Assembly: GCF_002056795.1 (NCBI RefSeq)
Contig: NZ_CP020104.1
Location: 5,217,501-5,281,500, forward strand
Direction: 5' to 3'
DNA: 64,000 nt
Origin: Spirosoma aerolatum
Lineage (GTDB): Bacteria > Bacteroidota > Bacteroidia > Cytophagales > Spirosomataceae
Shown: piece by piece, positions 1-7,031 of the stretch
Position numbering within the stretch: the first letter of the stretch is position 1
Layout of the letters: every line of letters begins with the position of its first letter
Notes under the pieces: generated by a model
The model's database searches: none
What the model saw: the letters and a program-made list of their open reading frames with translations, nothing else
What the model was told of the DNA's origin: nothing
Made by a program: the position numbers and the translations under genes

Positions 1-1310
1 CCCGTTGTGCCTACCTGATTGTACCCGAAAACCGGAAAAAGAAGAACGGCAAAACCATTAAATTGCCTTTTGTTCTCGTAGAAAGTAAAAATCCGGCTAA
101 ACGGAAAGATCCCGTACTGTTTACGGGTGGCGGTCCCGGTACCAGTTCACTGGGGTGGGTGCAGGGAGCGGTTAAGTCGCTGGTTATCAATGACCGCGAT
201 TGTATTGCGTTTGAACAACGGGGTACTCACTTTGCCGTTCCGAATTTGGAAGGTACCGAGCTGGGTCAGGCTGTCAGGGAAGCCTATCGCAAAAATCTGA
301 ACAAGGACAGCATGGAAGTGGTCGGGGTGAAACGGTACAAAAAAGCACTGGAAGCCAAAGGAATCGACCTGGCGGGTTATAACACCGATGAAACAGTATC
401 CGACATTCATGATCTGCTGGCTACACTAAAGATTGATTCCGTTAACCTGCTGGGTATTTCCTATAGCGGTGGCTTAATGTCGGCCGTTCTTCAGCGCGAT
501 CCTACACGTATTCGGTCGTTAATCCTGGATTCTCCCCTCCCAATTTTTATACCGATTGATGAAGATGAACCCGCCAATTTTGCCGAAGCGCTGAACATCC
601 TGTTCGATCACGTTGAACGGGACTCGACCGACAAAGCCCGGTATGGCAATTTAAAGGCTCGCTTCGAACAATACTTTACTAGTATCGAAGGCAAAACATT
701 TACGTTTCAGTACCTGGAAAAAGGGGCAAAAGACACCCTACAGGTGCAATACACGCGGAATGAGTTACTCGATTACCTCGTCAATGTGATGTATAATGCT
801 TCCAGGATCAAGCAAATTCCCTATATCATTACCGAGATGATGCAAGGTAATCATCGCTACGTAAAAGGCGTTTTAGACAGTAAATTAAGTGGTTACAGTG
901 GTCCTTCGGGCATGCGAATGTCGGTCTATTGCGCTGATCAGACAGCCTATCACAGCGAACAGGTAAAGCAGCAACTCTACGATGCCTATCCGTACCTGCG
1001 TGGGTATCACATCAATGATGTCTACCAACCCTTGTGCGACTGCTGGAAAGTACCGCCGATTAATCCGAAGACCAAACAGCCTTTTTACTCCAGCAAACCC
1101 GCCTTGCTGGTCGATGGCGAAATGGACAACGCCACCCGACCGCTGTACATCGATAGGCTTCACCATTATATGCCCAATAGCCAGCGAGTCCTCTTCAAAC
1201 TCCGCTCGCATGGCGTTGGTGGTCCCGACTGGGCTCGTTTGATGCAGGAGTTTCTGACCAATCCCTACCAGAAATTAACGTCTGCTAAACCAGAGATTGT
1301 CGTGTATTAA
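1..1310 (+). CDS. S33-type alpha/beta hydrolase (aminopeptidase-like), 5' partial
   Basis: The reading frame is open from base 3 (Arg-Cys-Ala-Tyr-Leu-Ile-Val-Pro-Glu-Asn) into the TTG codon at 63, so the true start lies outside the window. Seen: an oxyanion-hole loop GGGPG about residue 22 of the part after base 63, a nucleophile elbow GISYSGG with Ser133, an acidic site in LLVDGEMDNATRP and a late catalytic His in RSHGVGG. This order fits the proline iminopeptidase / tripeptidyl aminopeptidase group of alpha/beta hydrolases, which cleave N-terminal residues from short peptides. The visible part has about 436 codons, near full length for the family. The last small residue of the usual GxSxG elbow is Ser here. 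The gene converges on the OmpA-domain gene across an imperfect inverted repeat. Family call is strong; substrate is unknown. Confidence 0.85.
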   Translation, partial: RCAYLIVPENRKKKNGKTIKLPFVLVESKNPAKRKDPVLFTGGGPGTSSLGWVQGAVKSLVINDRDCIAFEQRGTHFAVPNLEGTELGQAVREAYRKNLNKDSMEVVGVKRYKKALEAKGIDLAGYNTDETVSDIHDLLATLKIDSVNLLGISYSGGLMSAVLQRDPTRIRSLILDSPLPIFIPIDEDEPANFAEALNILFDHVERDSTDKARYGNLKARFEQYFTSIEGKTFTFQYLEKGAKDTLQVQYTRNELLDYLVNVMYNASRIKQIPYIITEMMQGNHRYVKGVLDSKLSGYSGPSGMRMSVYCADQTAYHSEQVKQQLYDAYPYLRGYHINDVYQPLCDCWKVPPINPKTKQPFYSSKPALLVDGEMDNATRPLYIDRLHHYMPNSQRVLFKLRSHGVGGPDWARLMQEFLTNPYQKLTSAKPEIVVY

Positions 1311-1312
1311 GG

Positions 1313-1400
1313 GCGGGGAGCATGGAACATGGAATAGCACGGAAAATCCAAGCAACGCCCTACAACCCCTGTGCGAAGCACCCCGCTCCCTGCTCCCCGC
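1313..1400. terminator. Inverted repeat between convergent genes, likely bidirectional terminator
   Basis: Arms 1313-1332 and 1381-1400 pair at 16 of 20 positions; the outer ten (GCGGGGAGCA) are perfect. It fills the 92-nt gap between the converging hydrolase and OmpA-domain genes. The arms resemble the GAGCA-rich repeats in the permease operon spacers near 9.7, 12.4 and 17.9 kb. Confidence 0.55.
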
Positions 1401-1402
1401 TT

Positions 1403-2422
1403 TTAAATTTTCACAAACTCAACCCGTCGGTTCTCGGTTTTGCCTTCCACAGTTTTGTTATCCCCTATAGGCTTCGTTTCGCCGTAGCCTTTGGTCATCA
1501 AACGACTAGCGTCAATACCCATCGACACCAACAGAGCTTTCACGGCATTGGCCCTGGCTTCCGACAGTTTGAGGTTGCTGGCATCATCGCCATCCGAATC
1601 GGTGTGGCCACCTACCTCGAATTTGAGCGCTGAATTTTGCTTCAGAATGTTGGCAATGGCATTGATTTCGCCCATCGACGCGGGTTTGATAACAGCTTTG
1701 TTGACATCGAAATTGATGCCATGCGAAATATATTTGCCATCGGTAAAAGCTTTGCCAATCAGGTTTTGATCACCACCAGCAGCTAGTTTAAAGTTCTTGA
1801 ACGCCATAGGTTTGCCTTCACTAGCATCTCCACTAACCAGTAAGGTAGTCGCCTTGAAGGTCACCTCGGGTACGCTCAGCACCCGGTACTGATTGACATA
1901 CACTTTCAACTGACTTCCTTTTACTGCAATGGCGTAGTGGATCCATTTGTTGAAATAGTTTTCGGCCCGGACCTCTTCGGGGTTGTCGCCATTTAGTTTC
2001 CCTTCCGGGCCAGAGAAGGTGGTGTAGTCCCGGCCTGTCTCGATGGTGATTACCGCATCGTCACCATTCATCAGCTTAATTCTGACACCCGGATTTGAAT
2101 CATAACTAGCATCCAGGTAAGCATCGAATTCGATGGTGAAATCCTTAGGTAAATACGTCGGGGTTTTCACTCTCGGCGTTAAGCCCGTATAATATTTGGT
2201 GATAAAAAAGGCTTTCTCATCGCCTGATTTGTTTACAACGGCCTGCCCTTCTTTCAGCTTCCAATGAGTACCAAATTCGCCTACCTGACTATCCTGAAAG
2301 TCATCGCTGAAGATGATCTTATCCCCGGCTACAAAATCATAATTCTGATAGGCCTTCATATCCTGTGCCCGAACGCCCAGACCCGCCAACAGTGAAAGCC
2401 CCACTAGTAAATACGTTTTCAT
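1403..2422 (-). CDS. OmpA-family outer-membrane protein with LamG-like N-terminal region
   Basis: 339 residues. Signal peptide at residues 1-20 ending in VRAQ. The C-terminal ~115 residues form an OmpA peptidoglycan-binding domain: GINFDVNKAVIKP, then GHTDSDGDDASNLKLSEARA, then GYGETKPI and a final NRRVEFVKI. Residues ~40-215 read as a beta-rich sandwich that resembles concanavalin/LamG folds (VRIKLMNGDDAVITIETG, WIHYAIAVKGSQLKVYVNQY); this part is inferred from pattern only. Likely role: an envelope protein that links the outer membrane to peptidoglycan. It lies 100 nt behind a small exported protein gene on the same strand and may be co-transcribed with it. Confidence 0.85.
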   Translation of the reverse strand: MKTYLLVGLSLLAGLGVRAQDMKAYQNYDFVAGDKIIFSDDFQDSQVGEFGTHWKLKEGQAVVNKSGDEKAFFITKYYTGLTPRVKTPTYLPKDFTIEFDAYLDASYDSNPGVRIKLMNGDDAVITIETGRDYTTFSGPEGKLNGDNPEEVRAENYFNKWIHYAIAVKGSQLKVYVNQYRVLSVPEVTFKATTLLVSGDASEGKPMAFKNFKLAAGGDQNLIGKAFTDGKYISHGINFDVNKAVIKPASMGEINAIANILKQNSALKFEVGGHTDSDGDDASNLKLSEARANAVKALLVSMGIDASRLMTKGYGETKPIGDNKTVEGKTENRRVEFVKI

Positions 2423-2522
2423 GCTTCGTTTTTCGTGATTGTGAATGGTTAAAATCTAGTATTGCGCCACCGCGCTTTGACCGCCACCGCGGGTTTACTT
2501 GTTGGCCTATTTTTCCGAGTTT

Positions 2523-2984
2523 CTACGCTTTGGCCAAGGCTTTTACCGCTTCGGCATCGAACTGGTTGGCACCATTTACGTCCACCAACAGCGTGTTGCC
2601 TACGGTCATCAATGTGGTAGCAAATTTCGTCTGTTTCATAAACATGACGCTCCTGTTGGCCCGGCCTACCACCAGTTTTTCGTAGCTGTGCGCCCCTACC
2701 GACGGGTCATCACCCTGACGGCTACCCGCAGCGCCATAGTCCACCATCGTAGGATTGCCTTTCGGGTATTCGGTAATGGAGATTGTGATGATCTGTTTGC
2801 CGTTACTGTACTTTTGCGAGCAGGAATTCATGGGCGGCACACCCACCCTGTTCATCGACGGACAGTCGGGTTTGCCCACCGGCTTATAACCTGCCGTAGC
2901 AGGCGGGAATAGAGTAGTTAACTGCCCATAGGTAATCCCACTAACGCCCAAAAGCAGAGAGTAACTGACAAAGACTCGTTTCAT
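2523..2984 (-). CDS. Small exported protein of unknown function
   Basis: 153 residues from the ATG at 2982-2984. A longer frame exists upstream, but this start gives a clean signal peptide (MKRVFVSYSLLLGVSGITYG, then Q). The mature part has two cysteines (KPDCPSM, NSCSQKY) and reads as a small soluble or periplasmic domain; ITISITEYPKGNPTMVDYG and RSVMFMKQTKFATTLMTVGN suggest alternating beta strands. I do not recognise a named family. It is divergent from the sensor kinase gene and 100 nt upstream of the OmpA-domain gene, so an envelope role is plausible but unproven. Confidence 0.6.
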   Translation of the reverse strand: MKRVFVSYSLLLGVSGITYGQLTTLFPPATAGYKPVGKPDCPSMNRVGVPPMNSCSQKYSNGKQIITISITEYPKGNPTMVDYGAAGSRQGDDPSVGAHSYEKLVVGRANRSVMFMKQTKFATTLMTVGNTLLVDVNGANQFDAEAVKALAKA

Positions 2985-3043
2985 AGCCAATCGTGAAAGG
3001 TTCAGGAAACGGGTCAAAAATAGAAAAATAGGCTCCGTTTGAT

Positions 3044-3089
3044 TTCCCCCAAAAAGGGGAATTTTTATTACCGAAAAATCCCTTTTTTT
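3044..3089 (+). promoter_or_regulatory. Possible attenuator in the sensor-kinase leader
   Basis: Two mutually exclusive hairpins overlap. The first is TTCCCC/GGGGAA (3044-3049 with 3056-3061). The second pairs 3051-3058 plus 3061-3066 with 3074-3082 plus T residues and ends in seven Ts (3083-3089). The second is a good intrinsic terminator, and the first uses part of its left arm. No plus-strand gene lies upstream, so the terminator would act on the kinase leader 31 nt before the ATG. Confidence 0.35.
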
Positions 3090-3120
3090 GACTCTTCTTT
3101 CCAATCCTTACCTCCAGACC

Positions 3121-5103
3121 ATGAAGCTGACTGCCAGCCGCTTCCTTATTGCTTTAGCTGTCTTACTTGTGTTGAGGCACGATATGGATTCGTGGGCACA
3201 GACGGGCGATTTAACGGCTTTACAAACAAAACTGGCTGCTTCCCAACCGGATACATACCGGGTTAAGCTGCTGAACAAAATTGGTGACGAATATGCCTAC
3301 AACGACATCAAAACGGCCCGGCGCTACTACCACGATGGCTACCTGCTGAGCCAGAAACTGGGTTTCGTGCGGGGCATTATCCGCTATTATTCGAGCGAGG
3401 GCGAACTGCTGAATCTGGAAGGCAAATACGATCAATGCATGGCGCTGCTTCGACAAGGTGTTGCCCTGAGTCGGGCCCGAAAAGATCCCATGCGCGAAGG
3501 CATCATGTACGAAAACATGGGCAATACCTTTGCGTTGTTGCAGCGGCTCGATTCGGCAACGGCCTATTATTTTAAGTCGATGCCCATTTTCGAGTCGTTT
3601 CAGGACAGCGTCAAACTGGCGAATGTGTACAACAACCTCAGTTCGGTGTTTATGCAAACTGATAAACCCGAAACCGCCCTGACCTACATCGACAAAGCCA
3701 TTGCCATCAGCCGGGCGTTTGAAGACGGCTTTTTCCTGAGCCATCTGGTCAATAAAGAAGCCATTCTCTGGAAGTTACGCCGACGCAAGGAAGCCAATCA
3801 GACGAACCAGCAGATCATGGCACTTGCCGGAAAGCTCAACGACACCGTAGCCATGGCCGATGCACTGCAAAACGAATGTCAGCATGATCTGGAGACGGGG
3901 CACTTTCAGACTATCCTACCTCATGCACAGGCCTTGCAGCAGTTAAGTCCGGGCCTGCAATCGCCCGACCGAACGGCTCAGGCTCATTACTGGCTCTCGG
4001 TTGGTTATTACTATCAAAACCAGTTTACCCCTGCCCTAGCCCATCTCGAAACGGCGTTGACCGAAGCGCGCAAATCGGCTAATATCCAGCACCTACAGAG
4101 CTACTACAGCCACTACGCCCGATTGTTGCTGGCCGATAAACGTGACCTACAGCGAGCCGCCCGTTACGAGCACCTGGCCGACTCACTGCGTGATATGAGC
4201 CTGAGCAACAGCATTGTAAAAACCACGCGAGAGCTGGCTATGAAGTACGAGACCGAAAAGAAAGAGGCTGCTCTTCAGCAACTGTCGCTCGAAAATCAGA
4301 ACCGTAAGCGGCTCGTCAGTCTACTGGCATTTTCGATAATTGTGCTTGTGGGTGCCCTGTTTTTCTTTGGGCTCTGGATGCGAAATCGGACGCGGGTTCG
4401 AAAGCAGGAAAAGGCCTTGTACGAACAAACCCTCCGGCAACTGGAAAACGAAAAGCAGTTGCTGGCCAGCCACGCCATTGTGAAAGGGCAGGAAGACGAA
4501 CGGAGCCGCCTGGCCAAAGACCTGCACGACGGTCTCGGCGGCATTTTATCCAGTGTTAAATATTCGTTTCAAGCCATGAAACAAACCTTCGTACTATCGG
4601 AAGAAAACGCGCTGGCGTTCGAAAAAAGCATGAACCTGCTGGATGCTTCCCTGGCAGAACTACGCCGGGTGTCGCACAATATGATGCCCGAAACTCTGGT
4701 CAGGCTCAGCCTCGAAGATGCCCTCCGCGACTACCTCCAGGATATAACCGAAAACACGGGTATCACCATGACGTATCAGACCTTCGGGCTCGATACCGTT
4801 CCCCTCGACAATCTCTACAAAACAACCATCTATCGCGTGGTGCAGGAACTGACAACCAACATTGTCCGACATGCCAACGCGACCGACGTGATCGTTCAGA
4901 TCGTGGCGAAGAGCCAGCAGATCAATCTCACCATCGAAGATAATGGGCAGGGATTCGACCCCAAGCGAGTGAATGATAACCGAAGCATGGGCATTCAGAA
5001 TGTCTACCATCGGATTACGTATCTTAAAGGCAGCATTGACCTCCAGACCGAACCCGGTAAAGGCTGTTCGTACTACATCGAAATTCCGCTAAACCATGAT
5101 TAA
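3121..5103 (+). CDS. TPR-containing sensor histidine kinase (HisKA_3 type)
   Basis: 660 residues from the ATG at 3121; an in-frame TTG lies 33 nt upstream but the ATG gives the better signal sequence (MKLTASRFLIALAVLLVL). Order of parts: signal peptide; a periplasmic helical region of TPR-like repeats (about 30-360, for example ENMGNTFALLQRLDSATAYY and YNNLSSVFMQTDKPETALTY); a coiled segment; one membrane helix at about 400-422 (LVSLLAFSIIVLVGALFFF); a HisKA_3 dimerisation region with phospho-acceptor His469 in AKDLHDGLGG; and an HATPase_c domain with the N box (TTNIVRHANA), the G1 box (DNGQGFD) and MGIQNV. It overlaps the response regulator gene by 8 nt, so the two are a cognate pair. The signal is unknown. 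Confidence 0.93.
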   Translation: MKLTASRFLIALAVLLVLRHDMDSWAQTGDLTALQTKLAASQPDTYRVKLLNKIGDEYAYNDIKTARRYYHDGYLLSQKLGFVRGIIRYYSSEGELLNLEGKYDQCMALLRQGVALSRARKDPMREGIMYENMGNTFALLQRLDSATAYYFKSMPIFESFQDSVKLANVYNNLSSVFMQTDKPETALTYIDKAIAISRAFEDGFFLSHLVNKEAILWKLRRRKEANQTNQQIMALAGKLNDTVAMADALQNECQHDLETGHFQTILPHAQALQQLSPGLQSPDRTAQAHYWLSVGYYYQNQFTPALAHLETALTEARKSANIQHLQSYYSHYARLLLADKRDLQRAARYEHLADSLRDMSLSNSIVKTTRELAMKYETEKKEAALQQLSLENQNRKRLVSLLAFSIIVLVGALFFFGLWMRNRTRVRKQEKALYEQTLRQLENEKQLLASHAIVKGQEDERSRLAKDLHDGLGGILSSVKYSFQAMKQTFVLSEENALAFEKSMNLLDASLAELRRVSHNMMPETLVRLSLEDALRDYLQDITENTGITMTYQTFGLDTVPLDNLYKTTIYRVVQELTTNIVRHANATDVIVQIVAKSQQINLTIEDNGQGFDPKRVNDNRSMGIQNVYHRITYLKGSIDLQTEPGKGCSYYIEIPLNHD

Positions 5104-5710
5104 CCTGCTGGTTGTAGAAGATCACCCACTTGTTTCGGAGGGGCTAAAAGCCATATTCGAGCGTGAACCCGATATTCATTGCCTGGGGGTATTGGCTACG
5201 GGCAAAGACCTGCTGAGTAAACTTCAGCATCAGCACCCGGATGTGATTGTCCTCGACATCAACCTTCCCGATAGCAACGGTCTCGACCTTTGTAAGCAGG
5301 TCAAGGAAAGCCACCCAGCTGTTCATATTCTAGCCCTTAGCATCAACAACGAAAAAGGCATCATTAAAAAGATGATCGAAAACGGAGCCAGCGGCTACAT
5401 TCTGAAAGATGCAGCCCAGTACGAAATCGTAGACGCCATCAAAACGGTCATACAGCATAAAAAGTACTTCAGCCAGTCGGCATCGATCACCCTCAACAAA
5501 CCCGACGCCATAAACCTTCCTATACTAACCCGTCGGGAACGCGAGATTCTGGTTAAAATAGCCGATGGCTTAACCAATCAGCAAATTGCCGACCAGCTCT
5601 TTGTCGATGTCAGTACCGTCAACAGCCACCGAAAAAACATGCTGGCCAAATATGACGTCCAAAACACCGCCCAATTGATCAAACTGGCCATTACGAATAA
5701 GCTGATTTAA
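5096..5710 (+). CDS. NarL/LuxR-family response regulator
   Basis: 204 residues. REC domain: acidic pair Glu8/Asp9, phosphorylation site Asp54 in IVLDINLPDSNG, conserved Lys104 in GYILKDA. C-terminal LuxR helix-turn-helix from about residue 143 (LTRREREILVKIADGLTNQQ, then ADQLFVDVSTVNSHR). Start ATG at 5096 lies inside the kinase 3' end, which indicates translational coupling. The last ~69 nt of this gene are repeated in decayed form at 6925-6980, on the far side of the VOC/MarR pair. A DNA target cannot be inferred. Confidence 0.95.
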   Translation: MINLLVVEDHPLVSEGLKAIFEREPDIHCLGVLATGKDLLSKLQHQHPDVIVLDINLPDSNGLDLCKQVKESHPAVHILALSINNEKGIIKKMIENGASGYILKDAAQYEIVDAIKTVIQHKKYFSQSASITLNKPDAINLPILTRREREILVKIADGLTNQQIADQLFVDVSTVNSHRKNMLAKYDVQNTAQLIKLAITNKLI

Positions 5711-5730
5711 AGATGAGTAAGAAAATGCGG

Positions 5731-5753
5731 TTGCCGGGATGGTTTCCCGGCAA
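5731..5753. terminator. Hairpin between convergent regulator and VOC genes
   Basis: Perfect 9-bp stem TTGCCGGGA / TCCCGGCAA with a 5-nt loop, in the 71-nt gap between two converging genes. It lacks a clear T-tract on the plus strand; on the minus strand it is followed by a short T run (CATTTTC). Confidence 0.6.
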
Positions 5754-5781
5754 TCAGAATCTATATAGCCAAGTATGGGAC

Positions 5782-6150
5782 TTACCCGTTTTTGTTCATC
5801 CAAAAACGCAGGATGTTACCATCCGGGTCTTTGAAACTGGCGATAAAGGCACCTTCCCCTAAGTCCATAATGGGGTGAATCAGCTCAATATCGCGTGCCG
5901 TCACGAAGGTTTCTATATCGTCCACCCTAAACGAGAGCACAATATTTTCGTTGGGACGGTCTTCCACTTTTCGTTTCAGCAAGGCATAGTGAACCCCCTG
6001 ATAGTCGCACTCCCAATGTTCGGGTGTGTTGCCATGCCGACTGAGCGCCAGAGGGATGCCCAATACATTCTGGTAAAAGCTGGCTAACCGATCTGGATTG
6101 GGCGATGACATAATGATGCCACCTAACCCCTTTACACGCAAGTCCTCCAT
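5782..6150 (-). CDS. VOC-superfamily (glyoxalase/bleomycin-resistance fold) protein
   Basis: 122 residues from the ATG at 6148-6150 (MEDLRVKGLGGIIMSS); an upstream in-frame Met exists at 6189 but lies within the operator region. The pattern is that of a single VOC domain: GIIMSSPNPDRLASFYQNVL at the start, HYALLKR and IVLSFRVDD in the middle, and SFKDPDGNILRFWMN at the end. VOC proteins are metal-dependent lyases, dioxygenases or drug-binding proteins; the specific reaction cannot be read from sequence. It is divergent from a MarR-type regulator with a shared operator-like region, so substrate-responsive control is likely. Confidence 0.85.
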   Translation of the reverse strand: MEDLRVKGLGGIIMSSPNPDRLASFYQNVLGIPLALSRHGNTPEHWECDYQGVHYALLKRKVEDRPNENIVLSFRVDDIETFVTARDIELIHPIMDLGEGAFIASFKDPDGNILRFWMNKNG

Positions 6151-6162
6151 AATTATATCATT

Positions 6163-6228
6163 AATGATGTTTTTTATGCAAACATACAACGTAGATGATA
6201 ATAAAAAACATAAATGATGTTTTTTATT
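6163..6228. promoter_or_regulatory. Operator region between divergent VOC and MarR genes
   Basis: The 15-mer AATGATGTTTTTTAT occurs at 6163-6177 and again at 6213-6227, exactly 50 bp apart (about five helical turns). The second copy overlaps a perfect 12-bp inverted repeat (6200-6211 with 6217-6228, 5-nt spacer). The region is very AT-rich. Its position and symmetry fit binding sites for the adjacent MarR-type regulator. Confidence 0.55.
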
Positions 6229-6252
6229 AATTTTACATCAAAACTGATATGC

Positions 6253-6849
6253 ATGAATAAGGCAGTTGAGCTATTGAACCTATGGGCTGCGTATGAAGAG
6301 GAAAACCCCAAGGCCGACATAAGCCAGTTTTGTCAGGCCTATCTGGTCAATCAGGAACAGAAAAACAGGCAGCCTACCTTCTGGGAATCGCCTGTTCCAC
6401 CTACCAGCACCAGTACGCTCACAAAGCTAGTGGGCAGGATTGCCCGGCTTCAGGGCCTTTATGCCGTTCATGCTTTTAAAGACTGTGGTATCAGCAGTTT
6501 CGACGAGTTTCTGTATCTCAACTCATTGGCTAATAGCTCAAATCTTAAAAAAACAGATATTATTCTGGCCAATTTCAATGAGCTGTCGTCGGGCCTGCTG
6601 ATTCTCGACCGACTCCGAAAAGCAAACCTGATTGCGGAACAGGGCGATGAACTGGACAAGCGGACGAAACGGGTATCGATGACTGAAGAAGGAGCCCGCG
6701 TATTAAAAGCCTGCTACCAAAAATTATCCGAAATAAACGAGATGTGCTTTGCGGGTTTATCGGAAGAACAGATCAATCTGTGCATTCAATTATTGCAGCC
6801 TGTAGAAGCTTCACTAGCCAGGCAATGGCTGGCAGACAAGAAAAAATAA
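6253..6849 (+). CDS. MarR-family transcriptional regulator
   Basis: 198 residues from the ATG at 6253 (MNKAVELLNLWAAYEEENPK); upstream in-frame codons overlap the operator palindrome and are less likely. A winged helix-turn-helix is visible in the second half: a helical LNSLANSSNLKKTDIILANF, then SSGLLILDRLRKANLIAEQG and the wing DKRTKRVSMTEEGARVLKAC, typical of MarR proteins. The ~70-residue N-terminal extension is longer than in classic MarR. Divergent from the VOC gene. Probably an autoregulator that responds to a small ligand or stress; the ligand is unknown. Confidence 0.85.
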   Translation: MNKAVELLNLWAAYEEENPKADISQFCQAYLVNQEQKNRQPTFWESPVPPTSTSTLTKLVGRIARLQGLYAVHAFKDCGISSFDEFLYLNSLANSSNLKKTDIILANFNELSSGLLILDRLRKANLIAEQGDELDKRTKRVSMTEEGARVLKACYQKLSEINEMCFAGLSEEQINLCIQLLQPVEASLARQWLADKKK

Positions 6850-6924
6850 ATGCCTTAGCCCTGCGGTAGCCCCCAAAGCGGTGAAGCCTTAGAAACAGTA
6901 TTCCAGCCTTTAGGCCTCCATTAG

Positions 6925-6980
6925 GCTGGCCAAATATGACGTCCAATTGATCAAACTGGCCATTACGAACAACTGATTTA
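6925..6980 (+). pseudogene. Decayed copy of the response-regulator gene 3' end
   Basis: Matches 5641-5709, the last codons of the NarL-type regulator, over its whole length except for a 12-nt deletion between CCAA microhomologies, one further single-base deletion and one substitution. It has no start and is out of frame. It lies 75 nt after the MarR stop, so the VOC/MarR pair sits between an intact gene end and this fragment. Confidence 0.8.
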
Positions 6981-7029
6981 GAGGGCGAGAGAGCGATTCA
7001 TCCGGCAGGTTTCCGCTCTTTCGCTCTTT
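6980..7029. terminator. Hairpin after the permease operon
   Basis: Arms 6980-6995 and 7014-7029 pair at 13 of 16 positions and are built of GAAAGAGC-type words. The hairpin begins 2 nt past the stop codon of the last permease, in the right place to end the minus-strand operon transcript. Confidence 0.45.
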
Positions 7030-7031
7030 AA

